A stretch of 64,000 nucleotides of DNA from the NCBI GenBank assembly GCA_947166355.1, contig CAMVDX010000005.1, positions 62,001 to 126,000 of the forward strand, written 5' to 3'. Shown in pieces: positions 32,284 through 40,805 of the stretch. The notes beneath the pieces were generated by a model. That model ran no database searches. It had not been told where the DNA came from and saw only the letters and a list, made by a program, of their open reading frames with translations. Source of the stretch: an uncultured Treponema sp. (GTDB lineage Bacteria > Spirochaetota > Spirochaetia > Treponematales > Treponemataceae). The translations under genes were made by a program, and so were the position numbers. Every line of letters starts with the position of its first letter. The stretch's first letter is position 1.

Positions 32284-33627
32284 ATGAGAGATAATACTGT
32301 TAACATGACGGAAGGCAGTCCTGTCCGTCTGCTGCTGGCTTTTTCGGTTCCTATGCTGATTGGTAATATTTTTCAGCAGCTTTATAATCTTGTGGATTCG
32401 GTGATTGTTGGTCAGTTCGTTGGGGCCCAGGCTCTGGCGGCTATTGGGGCTACCGGCTCGATTACCTTTTTCTTTTTTGCGCTTTGTAACGGAATTGGCG
32501 CGGGTGGCGGAATTGTTACTTCTCACTTTTTTGGCGAAGGCAGTACCGATAAGGTAAAAAACTGTATCGCAAACACGGCTTACATCATGCTGGTGATTCC
32601 AACTACTATCGGCGCGATTGCATTTTTTACTGCGGGCCCGATTCTGCGCTTGCTCAATACTCCGGATTCTATCATGGCTGATTCAAAAGTCTACATGCAG
32701 ATTATGTGCGTTTGCATGGTGATGATTTCGGTTTACAATTTTGCTTCTTCTATGCTGAGGGCGCTCGGGGATTCTAAAACTCCTCTTTATTTTTTGATTT
32801 TCTCCTGCATCCTCAACGGCGTGCTTGACGTGATTTTTGTTTACAATCTTAAGCTTGGTGTCTGGGGTGCGGGTATTGCAACGCTGATTTCCAACATGGT
32901 CTGCGGTACCCTCTGCCTTGTTTTTGCTTTTAAGACAAACCCGTATTTTAAGATGAGCCGCGGCGACTGGCGTGTGAACCCTGTGATTATTGGCCGCTGT
33001 ATAAAGCTTGGTGTGCCGCTTTCGCTTCAGTTCTCTTTGATTGCGATTTCCTGCATGGCGCTTCAGCGTGTTGTAAACTCCTTTGGTCCTGTTGCGGTTG
33101 CGGCCTTTACTGCGACGAGTCGTATCGAACAGTTGATTCACCAGCCTTACGGAACTCTGGGAACGGCTCTTTCTACTTATACCGGCCAGAACTACGGAGC
33201 AAAAAAACACGACCGCATTATCGAGGGCTACCGTAAGAGTATGATCATGATGGCAATTTTCACTGTGCTCATGATTCCGCTGATTCAGATTTTTGGCAGC
33301 CCGATAACCCGTCTTTTTGTAAAGGAGCCTGAGGTAATTGAGATGGGCGCCCGAGCCCTGAGAATTACCAGTTGGTTCTACATCTTCCTTGGCGTGATTT
33401 ATGTTGTGCGCGGAGTTCTCAACGGAATCGGCGACGCCACCTTTGCCCTGATTAACGGCATAACCGAAGTTGTTGGCCGCTTTATTGTGCCGGTGGCCTT
33501 GTGCGCGGTTGCGGCAATCGGCGTCTGGGGCATCTGGTGGTCGGTTGGAATCGTCTGGTTTTTAAGCGGGCTTACGGCCTGGCTGCGATATCTTTATATG
33601 AAGAGCCTACAATCGAAGAACCGTTAA
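32284..33627 (+). CDS. MATE-family efflux transporter
   Basis: 447 residues, about twelve membrane helices in two MATE halves. It begins MTEGSPVRLLLAFSVPMLIGNIFQQLYNLVDSVIVGQFVG (in part) and has GALGxAI-type repeats: LGTALSTYTGQNYGA (~290), and RITSWFYIFLGVIYVVRGVLNGIGDA in the C-terminal half. MATE proteins export cationic compounds with Na+ or H+; the substrate is unknown. An extended -10 box TGTTATAAT (TATAAT 32268-32273) lies ten bases before the ATG and there is no Shine-Dalgarno sequence. Confidence 0.93.
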   Translation: MRDNTVNMTEGSPVRLLLAFSVPMLIGNIFQQLYNLVDSVIVGQFVGAQALAAIGATGSITFFFFALCNGIGAGGGIVTSHFFGEGSTDKVKNCIANTAYIMLVIPTTIGAIAFFTAGPILRLLNTPDSIMADSKVYMQIMCVCMVMISVYNFASSMLRALGDSKTPLYFLIFSCILNGVLDVIFVYNLKLGVWGAGIATLISNMVCGTLCLVFAFKTNPYFKMSRGDWRVNPVIIGRCIKLGVPLSLQFSLIAISCMALQRVVNSFGPVAVAAFTATSRIEQLIHQPYGTLGTALSTYTGQNYGAKKHDRIIEGYRKSMIMMAIFTVLMIPLIQIFGSPITRLFVKEPEVIEMGARALRITSWFYIFLGVIYVVRGVLNGIGDATFALINGITEVVGRFIVPVALCAVAAIGVWGIWWSVGIVWFLSGLTAWLRYLYMKSLQSKNR

Positions 33628-33655
33628 AAAACGGGCTGCGACAGCGGGCCGTTTT
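33628..33655 (+). terminator. Hairpin after the MATE gene
   Basis: AAAACGG (33628-33634) pairs with CCGTTTT (33649-33655) directly behind the stop codon; the T tract is short. It separates the convergent MATE and CPBP genes. Confidence 0.5.
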
Positions 33656-33675
33656 AGGTTCATCGAAAAAATGGC

Positions 33676-34488
33676 TCAGAGGCAAGCTGTGCTTGCCGAC
33701 TTGCTTCTGTTGATAAAAATCATTATTCCCGCAGTAAGCAGATAGAGGACTGCATAAATCACCAGGGCAAAAATCAGACTGTTCTGATTATTATCAATAA
33801 TAAGGAGAGCATTCAGAAAGTTAAAGAGCAAATGGATGATAGTACAGTAAATCAGATTTCTGTGCTTTCCGAAAATGTATCCCATAATAATGCTTATACC
33901 TATGACAGCCCCTATAAAGGAAACTGCATAAACTATCAGACTCAATGGAGATAAGCCTTCCATTAACCAGAGCGGCGTATGCCAAAATCCCCAGACAAGG
34001 CCTGTAATCACAGAACCTTTAAGAATCCCTTTCTTAGCTGATACCTCCGTAAAGAAATATCCTCTCCATCCGGGTTCTTCTGCTGTGGGACCCATGAGCA
34101 GCTGTAAAATAAACAGCAGCGGGTAGGATGCATAATCCTGATTAATCAATTCTCCTATGCTTTTATGATTAACCGTACCAAGAACAATAACAGTAATTGC
34201 AAATATAAGTGACGGAATAATGATTGAGATTAAAATCCATTTGATTCTCAGCTTCTCGGCAAATAAACCTTTTAGAAATTCTTTTCTGGATGAATCCTTA
34301 AGCAGGCGTTTTGCCCAGATCATCAATACGACCAAAGACACCCATGATATGACTAACGGTGCATAATTTGACATGCTCTCCATTGGCACGCCGAACGCTA
34401 CTATCAGCAGACATAAGCCCAGGGCAATATAGAAGCCCACGTATGTGAGGATAGCGAAAAAGCACAGATTTTTTTTACTTGCTTCCAT
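33676..34488 (-). CDS. CPBP-family intramembrane metalloprotease
   Basis: 270 residues, about eight hydrophobic helices. The CPBP (Abi) motifs are present: AEEPGWRGYFF (EExxxR, ~136) and GFWHTPLW (FxxxH, ~168), with a later conserved NLIYCTIIHLLFNF region (His/Asn). Family members process prenylated proteins or give immunity to self-made bacteriocins; the target here is unknown. It lies downstream of a merR-type gene in the same direction. The promoter between them has the 19-bp spacer and dyad of MerR-controlled promoters, so the MerR protein probably controls it. Confidence 0.87.
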   Translation of the reverse strand: MEASKKNLCFFAILTYVGFYIALGLCLLIVAFGVPMESMSNYAPLVISWVSLVVLMIWAKRLLKDSSRKEFLKGLFAEKLRIKWILISIIIPSLIFAITVIVLGTVNHKSIGELINQDYASYPLLFILQLLMGPTAEEPGWRGYFFTEVSAKKGILKGSVITGLVWGFWHTPLWLMEGLSPLSLIVYAVSFIGAVIGISIIMGYIFGKHRNLIYCTIIHLLFNFLNALLIIDNNQNSLIFALVIYAVLYLLTAGIMIFINRSKSASTACL

Positions 34489-34524
34489 GATAAATACCTC
34501 TTTCTTTATGTTCTTATACCGTAA

Positions 34525-34555
34525 AGCATAAAGTATGGTATCGTACCAGAGTCAA
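34525..34555 (-). promoter_or_regulatory. MerR-type promoter/operator of the CPBP protease gene
   Basis: On the minus strand: -35 TTGACT (34550-34555), a 19-bp spacer, -10 TATGCT (34525-34530). The spacer carries the dyad TGGTA-CGA-TACCA (34536-34548). Over-long spacers with a central dyad are the mark of MerR regulation. Confidence 0.75.
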
Positions 34556-34563
34556 GCGTAATT

Positions 34564-35319
34564 TTATGATTTTATGACTGGTGCAAAAACTTCCAGAAAA
34601 CTCTCGGCGCATTTTCCCAGATGAGATACGAGCAGTGGTTTTATATAGCAGTATCTGCCTAACTTAATATTGTTCTCTGCAACCCACTTCATACACTTAG
34701 CATATTCATCCATCAGAGGATCATAAGAGGCACTGTCTCTTACCACAGTGTAAACGCATTCAATCTCTTTTTCTTCAGACTCTTCTGCCACAAAAACTGC
34801 ATTTTCGCCAATGCCTTCGGGAGTTAATTCAATTCGTCTTACCATGCTTCTGATTATTATCATCTGCTCATCAGATTCTGTCTTGAACTTTGCCCCCGTT
34901 TCTGTGCTGACTAAATCGTCTATCTTATCAATGAGTTTTAATGGTTTTACATTCTTAATTGTGTATTTTCCGAGATAGCTTCTTATTTTTTCACAGTCTT
35001 TTATACCTCTTAACACACTGTCTTTTTGTTTTTGTAATTCGGCCAGCTGGATTTGCAGTTCCTTCTGACGTTTCTTAAATACATTGTATATTCCCTTGAT
35101 TGTGTCTGAGTCTTGAATCTGCTGGATTTCCTTAACACCCAGGTCCATCGATCTGTACAACTGAATACCAAGAAGTTTCAATACTTCTTCGTTATCATAT
35201 TCGCGATAAGAGTTATCAGCGCATCTGACAGGAGTGATAAGCTGTTTTTCTTCATAGTACCTTAAACGGTCTTTGGATATTCCGGTTATCTTTTCAACAT
35301 CTCCTATTGATAAACCCAT
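34564..35319 (-). CDS. MerR-family transcriptional regulator
   Basis: 251 residues. The N-terminal winged helix (SIGDVEKITGISKDRLRYYEEKQLITPVR...YREYDNEEVLKLLGIQLYRSMD) is clear MerR. A coiled-coil dimer helix spans about 75-115. The C-terminal ~130 residues look like a GyrI-like ligand-binding domain (MVRRIELTPEGIGENAVFV...VYTVVRDSASYDPLMDEYAKCMKWVAEN), as in multidrug sensors such as BmrR. Start ATG at 35319 with GAGG seven bases upstream. It is divergent from GH127 and stands upstream of the CPBP gene that it probably regulates. Confidence 0.9.
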   Translation of the reverse strand: MGLSIGDVEKITGISKDRLRYYEEKQLITPVRCADNSYREYDNEEVLKLLGIQLYRSMDLGVKEIQQIQDSDTIKGIYNVFKKRQKELQIQLAELQKQKDSVLRGIKDCEKIRSYLGKYTIKNVKPLKLIDKIDDLVSTETGAKFKTESDEQMIIIRSMVRRIELTPEGIGENAVFVAEESEEKEIECVYTVVRDSASYDPLMDEYAKCMKWVAENNIKLGRYCYIKPLLVSHLGKCAESFLEVFAPVIKS

Positions 35320-35392
35320 TTTAATACCTCGGTCAGTAAAAAACATGATTGTCTAATTTGTCTGAAACATTATAATATATAAATACAAACTG

Positions 35393-38122
35393 ATGAAATC
35401 CCGTAAAAAGCATTTTATAATTATTGCTGCAAATGTGCTTGTGATAACTGGCGGGCTAGTGATTTTAATGGCCTCCAGTTTTACTGCCTGCAGCCAGCCG
35501 AAAGGTGGCCAAGGAGAAATAAAAATGAGTAAAAATTTTGATCCAGAAGTTAAACGTTTAACTAATATAAAGGCCTTTGATCTGGCAGATGTAAAGTTTG
35601 AAGACGAATATTTTCTTGATGTAACTCAGAAAGATGTTGATTTTCTTAACACCTTTGACGTGGACCGGCTTTTGTATAATTTCCGGCTCACGGCGGGGGT
35701 ACCGAACAAGGCAAAAGCTCCGTATAGCGGCTGGGAAAATACACGAATCGGAGGACACACTTTGGGGCACTATCTTGCGGCTGCGGCACAGGGGCTTGCA
35801 GGCGGTTATGGGGATTGCAAGGGGCGGGATGGTCTTGCTCTGCGCGAACGTCTTGCTTTGTTGATTAATGGCCTTGCCGAGTGTCAGGCTATGGCTGGCC
35901 GCGACGAACGCTGCAAGCCGGGCTTTATCTTTGGCGCAACAATGGCAGACCCCGCAAAGCCAGAGCTTCAGTTTGATAAGCTTGAAGAAGGAAACCAGGC
36001 AGATACCTGGGTGCCCTGGTACACAATGCATAAAATTATGAACGGCTTGGTTGAGGTTGCAAAACTCGCGGGTGGCGAGACTGGCAGTCGTGCCCTCGAT
36101 GTCGCAGAAAAGCTTGGCGAATGGATGTACGAGCGAACTTCCCGCTGGGATGAGGAAACAAGAAAGCGTGTGCTCTCTGTTGAATATGGCGGAATGAACG
36201 ATTGCCTTTACGAGCTTTATAAAACTGCGAAGGCAGCCGGCTATGCGCAGGCAGATCACTTTATGAAAGTGGCTCACACCTTCGATGAAGAATATCTTTT
36301 TAAGGAGATTCTGACGGCGCCGGCTGTAAAAGGAAAAGATGCCAACATTTTGAACAACCGCCACGCAAATACGACAATCCCGAAATTTGTTGGCGCGGTG
36401 AATCGCTGTCTTACCTTAAAGGAAGAAGGCGACCCCGCATCTGAAGCAGAGCAGAAGCAGTATCTTGAATACTGCAAGGCTTTCTGGAATCTGGTTACTC
36501 AGCACCATACCTACATCACTGGCGGAAACAGCGAGTGTGAGCATTTTGGAAAGGATGATATTCTCGATGCCGAGCGCAGTAATACAAACTGTGAGACCTG
36601 TAATGTTCACAATATGCTTAAGCTTACCCGTGCCCTTTTTATGCTGACCGGCGAGCGCAAGTACGCAGACTATTACGAAAACACCTTTATCAATTCAATT
36701 CTGGCTTCTGTAAACCGCGAGACCGGAATGACAACTTATTTTCAGCCAATGGCTACGGGCTGTTTTAAGACCTACTGTAATCCTGATGTAAATAAAAACT
36801 ACTTCTGGTGCTGTACCGGAACCGGCCTCGAAAACTTTACCAAGCTTGGCGACAGTATCTATTTTTATGATGAAGAAAATGCGACTCTGATTGTGAACCA
36901 GTATTTCAGTTCGACTGTAAACTGGAGGGCCCGTGGAATAAAGCTTTCCCAAAAATCAGATATCCCGATGGGGGAGGCGGTGACTTTTACAGTGGAAGCT
37001 CCGGGCCAGTCTTCGGCTGCAGTTTCTGATTTCACTCTGGCCCTGCGCATTCCGGACTGGTGCTGCGGCACTCCATCACTTTTGATAAACGACGCCGAAG
37101 CGGCTGACGATGACTTCTCAGAAAATGACGGCTACCTCTTAATCAACAGAAAGTGGCAGACAGGCGATATCCTAACCCTGACCCTTCCAATGGAAATCAG
37201 GGCTTACACCCTGCCGGACAACGCAAATGCCGCTGCCTTCAAATATGGCCCGGTAGTTCTTGCCGCAGAACTCGGCCGCGACGACAAAATGAAGCTGCGC
37301 CAGGTCGGGGTTCAGTGCGATGTCTGCGCAAACAAGATTATCCGCGGAATTGAAATCCCTCTCAACGGAAACTACGGTGGTACCAATAACCTTAAGCCTC
37401 TCGCTCCGGAATACATCAAAATCAAAAATGCAGACAGCACCGAGGCCTTCCTTTCTGATATCAACTCGCACTTTGAGCGGGAGGCGGGAAGTTTGAATTT
37501 TGTTTTGCATGATATTGAGTTGAATGATGGTGGTTTCGACAGGCTCAACCACCGTGAAGCTTCAGAACTCAAGTTTTCACCATACTACCTTATCAACAAT
37601 CAGCGCTATGGCATTTACTGGCTTTACGTTACGGAACTGCCAAAGCAGACAGAAGCCGACGATGCAGAAAAGGAGCTGGCAAAATACACTTTTATTGAAG
37701 GAATTGGTGTAGGCTACGGAGCCCAGACAGAGGGCAACGAGACAACCGCCCCATACATGCAGGAAACAGGTTCCGGCTCTGTTGGCAATGCCGGCGAACT
37801 TACCCGATACGCAAAGGACAAAGGCAGCTTCTCTTATGTCTGCAAGGTTATGCCGGACAAGAAAAACTTCCTGCAGTGTAACTTCCTCCGCGAAGACAAC
37901 GGCAAGCGCATCATCATCAAGGCGGTCGAAACTGACACTCTTATTGCAGATTACATTCTTTCCTGCGACGGTTCGGAAGAAAAGTTCTTTAAGATTTTTG
38001 AAATCCCGGAAGCCCTTACAAAGGGAAAAGACGGAATCAGAATAGATTTTTCTGCCGCAAGATGGTCTGATTCAGCCCGCCTTGCAGCGCCATTAAACAC
38101 TCTTTTTCTCGGCAGCAATTAA
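35393..38122 (+). CDS. GH127-family glycosidase (beta-L-arabinofuranosidase-like, DUF1680), lipoprotein
   Basis: 909 residues. An N-terminal hydrophobic segment (8-32) ends in SSFTAC, a lipobox-like site, so the enzyme is probably surface- or periplasm-anchored. The catalytic (alpha/alpha)6 region starts VKFEDEYFLDVTQKDVDFL. Known GH127 enzymes use a zinc-bound cysteine nucleophile. The matching residues are in NTNCETCNVHNM (~398-404) and YFWCCTGTGLENF (~469-473). Beta-sandwich domains follow. Substrates would be L-arabinofuranosyl side chains of plant cell walls. A 25-bp palindromic repeat (37529-37553) is inserted in frame near residue 715. TTGTCT-16-TATAAT precedes it at 35349-35376. The end overlaps ykgJ by 30 bp. 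Confidence 0.88.
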   Translation: MKSRKKHFIIIAANVLVITGGLVILMASSFTACSQPKGGQGEIKMSKNFDPEVKRLTNIKAFDLADVKFEDEYFLDVTQKDVDFLNTFDVDRLLYNFRLTAGVPNKAKAPYSGWENTRIGGHTLGHYLAAAAQGLAGGYGDCKGRDGLALRERLALLINGLAECQAMAGRDERCKPGFIFGATMADPAKPELQFDKLEEGNQADTWVPWYTMHKIMNGLVEVAKLAGGETGSRALDVAEKLGEWMYERTSRWDEETRKRVLSVEYGGMNDCLYELYKTAKAAGYAQADHFMKVAHTFDEEYLFKEILTAPAVKGKDANILNNRHANTTIPKFVGAVNRCLTLKEEGDPASEAEQKQYLEYCKAFWNLVTQHHTYITGGNSECEHFGKDDILDAERSNTNCETCNVHNMLKLTRALFMLTGERKYADYYENTFINSILASVNRETGMTTYFQPMATGCFKTYCNPDVNKNYFWCCTGTGLENFTKLGDSIYFYDEENATLIVNQYFSSTVNWRARGIKLSQKSDIPMGEAVTFTVEAPGQSSAAVSDFTLALRIPDWCCGTPSLLINDAEAADDDFSENDGYLLINRKWQTGDILTLTLPMEIRAYTLPDNANAAAFKYGPVVLAAELGRDDKMKLRQVGVQCDVCANKIIRGIEIPLNGNYGGTNNLKPLAPEYIKIKNADSTEAFLSDINSHFEREAGSLNFVLHDIELNDGGFDRLNHREASELKFSPYYLINNQRYGIYWLYVTELPKQTEADDAEKELAKYTFIEGIGVGYGAQTEGNETTAPYMQETGSGSVGNAGELTRYAKDKGSFSYVCKVMPDKKNFLQCNFLREDNGKRIIIKAVETDTLIADYILSCDGSEEKFFKIFEIPEALTKGKDGIRIDFSAARWSDSARLAAPLNTLFLGSN
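37529..37553. repeat. GGTGGTTTCGACAGGCTCAA repeat inside the GH127 gene
   Basis: A 25-bp near-palindrome of the same family as 16536-16562 and 18964-18990, read here as GGFDRLNH. Confidence 0.8.
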
Positions 38123-38584
38123 GGCTTCTACCTCTTCGCGGTGAAGGGGTACGTTGTCCAGGTAGGCTTTTTTGTTTGCTTCGATTTCCTCATAGGGCCA
38201 GACGCGGCCCTTGTTCATGCCGGGGCACTCGGTGGCACATTCATCCCAGGTCTTTTTATCGGCAATCATCCAGGACCAGAAAGGGTAGGTTGAACACTGG
38301 ACAGGGCGGGCCTGGTAAGCCGAGCAGCCGTTTTTCCAGAGAATGCAGTCGTAATTTTTCTTTTCCTGCAGGGACAAAACCTGGGTGCCGTAATAGTAGT
38401 CGGCCCAGCGGCAGTATCTGGCAACAAATTCACCCACACTCATTTTAAAGTGCGCACACAGAGTCATTAAATCTCGTCTTGAAAGATACACAAAGCCCGG
38501 CGAGTGTCCGCAGCAGTAGGAGCAGCGCTGACATTCAAAATTGAGTCCATTTTTATAAAAGCATTCAGTAGAAGTTGGATCCAT
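38093..38584 (-). CDS. YkgJ-family zinc/iron-chelating cysteine-cluster protein
   Basis: 163 residues with the cysteine pattern of UPF0153/YkgJ proteins: FECQRCSYCCGHSPG (~17-29), DCILWKNGCSAYQARPVQCSTYPFW (~79-103) and ECATECPG (~115). The cysteines probably bind an iron-sulfur cluster or zinc. The biochemical role is unknown. Convergent with and overlapping the 3' end of GH127. Confidence 0.88.
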   Translation of the reverse strand: MDPTSTECFYKNGLNFECQRCSYCCGHSPGFVYLSRRDLMTLCAHFKMSVGEFVARYCRWADYYYGTQVLSLQEKKNYDCILWKNGCSAYQARPVQCSTYPFWSWMIADKKTWDECATECPGMNKGRVWPYEEIEANKKAYLDNVPLHREEVEALIAAEKKSV

Positions 38585-38672
38585 AGGATGTAGTATACGA
38601 AAAAAAGAATCTTATTGCGAGCACTTTTGAAAAATTCGTGTTATAATTCATAAAAGTTAGGAGAATTGAAAA

Positions 38673-40319
38673 ATGAAAATGGAAAAAATGCCGGAAGTAA
38701 AACACACAGAAGATGGTGCTTTCTGGAAAAATTCTTACGAAAAATTTGAAGCCCGCATTTATGTGCCAAAATCTACCTTGCAAGGCGATATTTTGAATTA
38801 TGGTTTTATTGCACCGTATCTTCTTGTTTTTGCAGACCACTCGTTTTCTGAAGACGAGGCTGTAAAATTTGCCCGCGAAAAAGGTCTTGAAAAGCTTGCA
38901 GCAGATTTTGATTCCAGCGTGGTTTTTATTACTCCTCTGGAAAATGGTAAGCCTTGTGATTGGAAATCTGCCGCTCCAGACTTGCTTTCCGAAATCATAT
39001 CAAATTCAAAAATCCATCAGTATCATAAGGATGGCGTTGTAATTGCTAACAATGTTTTCCGCCATGCCATAGACGGCTACTTTATTCGCGGCGCAATTTT
39101 CCGTGCAACCCTCATAGGCTACGGCTCAGGCGCAGATTACATCGCAGAAAATTGTCTTCATCATTTTGAGGGAGACGGGCTCTGGGGGCGCTCTGACCTT
39201 GCACCTGCTACTTGTATTCTTACTGGGCTTTCCCAGGCTCCAGAAATTGGCGCTGATGACATTCCAGTAATTTCTTATGGAAACAGTGATGAAGCAAACG
39301 AGCTTTTTGAGCAGCGCTGTAAGCATTTTTTGAAGCGCCCGGCAAATCCTTCTGCCGAAGACTTCCTCGCAGATTATTATAATTTTGCAAAACAGTTCCG
39401 CCGAATGAACGGTCCTCTTCAGATTGACCCGGATCTCGAAAAAGAAGGCCTTGTAATTGAACCGAATATTGTAGAGGTAAAAACTTCGCCGGATAATTGC
39501 GGCGACGACAAGGGAACAAAAACTCATAAAATCGGATATTTTGCTTTTTATAATAAAGACCTCTTCGAAAGTGAAATTGCCCGTACAAAAGGAGTTCCTC
39601 TCGTGCTTGGCTTCCATGGCGGCGGCGATTCTTGTTTCTTCTTTTCGACAATGGCAGGCTGGGCAAAAATCTGTCATCGTCATAATTTTCTGCTAGTTAC
39701 AATCGAAAACCATCTGAACAGTACAGCAACTGAGATGATTGAGCTCCTCGAAATCCTCAAGAAAAAATACCGCATTGATACTACCCGCATTTATGCAACC
39801 GGATTTTCAATGGGAGGCTGTAAGACCTGGGATATGATTCAGGAATATCCGGAAGTGCTTGCGGCGGCGGCTCCAATGGATGCAACCTTTGATGTAGGCT
39901 GCAATGTTTATGGCAACAAGGTTGAAAAAGGCATTAACGAAACAGTTCCGGTTCCGGTTTTCTATGCAGGTGGAGAAGTGACTCCGCTTCCAGAGCTTCC
40001 TTTCCAGGCACAGAAGTGTCTTGACCGCATGGCTTATACTCTGATGCTCAACAACGCAGATGCGGCAGAGCGTTATGAAGAAGAAGTAACTTTGGAAAAT
40101 AAAGACAGCTGGGAAAATAAAATCTGGGGAATTAATGGTGATGAAGTTGAACAGGATTATGATGAAAGCCGTGATGCAACTCTTACCATGCAGAAGTTCC
40201 GAAGCACAGATGGCAGAATCTTGAGTGTTTTTGCAAGCATCAGCGGGCAGGGACACGACTGCCGTGAACATACCTGCGAACACGCCTGGCGATTTATGAG
40301 CCAGTTTACCCGTGGCTAG
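38673..40319 (+). CDS. Alpha/beta-hydrolase esterase (PHB-depolymerase/feruloyl-esterase-like) with long N-terminal part
   Basis: 548 residues without a signal peptide, so cytoplasmic. The C-terminal half is an alpha/beta hydrolase with oxyanion loop LGFHGGGDSCFFF (~312) and nucleophile elbow ATGFSMGGCKTWD (~374, Ser in GFSMGG). GHDCREHTCEHAWRFM near the end may hold the catalytic histidine. The N-terminal half (1-240) has no obvious family. Its place among glycosidases suggests de-esterification of imported plant oligosaccharides. ATG with AGGAG nine bases upstream and TATAAT at 38642-38647. Confidence 0.75.
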   Translation: MKMEKMPEVKHTEDGAFWKNSYEKFEARIYVPKSTLQGDILNYGFIAPYLLVFADHSFSEDEAVKFAREKGLEKLAADFDSSVVFITPLENGKPCDWKSAAPDLLSEIISNSKIHQYHKDGVVIANNVFRHAIDGYFIRGAIFRATLIGYGSGADYIAENCLHHFEGDGLWGRSDLAPATCILTGLSQAPEIGADDIPVISYGNSDEANELFEQRCKHFLKRPANPSAEDFLADYYNFAKQFRRMNGPLQIDPDLEKEGLVIEPNIVEVKTSPDNCGDDKGTKTHKIGYFAFYNKDLFESEIARTKGVPLVLGFHGGGDSCFFFSTMAGWAKICHRHNFLLVTIENHLNSTATEMIELLEILKKKYRIDTTRIYATGFSMGGCKTWDMIQEYPEVLAAAAPMDATFDVGCNVYGNKVEKGINETVPVPVFYAGGEVTPLPELPFQAQKCLDRMAYTLMLNNADAAERYEEEVTLENKDSWENKIWGINGDEVEQDYDESRDATLTMQKFRSTDGRILSVFASISGQGHDCREHTCEHAWRFMSQFTRG

Positions 40320-40364
40320 TTTGCGGCACGGTTATTGTGTGTCACGGTGAGTTTCTTGGTGCAG

Positions 40365-40802
40365 CTAGTTTTTGGCGCGGTCGGTTGATTCCAGCAGCTT
40401 TCGGAGCCGTTTGAAAATTTGAACGGCTTCGAAAGTGCTTACCAATTCAAGATGATTAAAAAAATCAGTCTCACATTCTATAAGCCCGCGGCAGTAAATC
40501 TGCGCTACATGGGCGGCGCAGCTTCTGCAGGTATAAAGATCTTTAAGTTTTTCCGCTGCAGAAATGTCCGCAAGGTCTTCTATTTTTAATTCAATTCTCA
40601 TAAATTGATGAACAATACGGGCAGCGGCACGGCGGTCCACCGGAGTATACGGAAATCGTTCGTCGCTGTCTTCGAGCCAGCCGCGTACATGCCCAAAACG
40701 CAAAAGCTCAGGTGCGGGTAGCTGTGTGTGAGGCTGACCCAGATTGCCGGCGACCACGCTTCTGAGAATCCAGAGCTTTTCTACAAACTCATCAATCTGC
40801 AT
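40365..40802 (-). CDS. Hypothetical protein
   Basis: 145 residues with no recognised family. It is helical, has one cysteine/histidine-rich stretch (YTCRSCAAHVAQIYCRG, ~91-107) that could hold a metal, and no signal peptide or membrane segment. It lies 3 bp downstream of the GH27 gene on the same strand, so it is probably cotranscribed with it. The function is unknown. Confidence 0.55.
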   Translation of the reverse strand: MQIDEFVEKLWILRSVVAGNLGQPHTQLPAPELLRFGHVRGWLEDSDERFPYTPVDRRAAARIVHQFMRIELKIEDLADISAAEKLKDLYTCRSCAAHVAQIYCRGLIECETDFFNHLELVSTFEAVQIFKRLRKLLESTDRAKN

Positions 40803-40805
40803 AAA

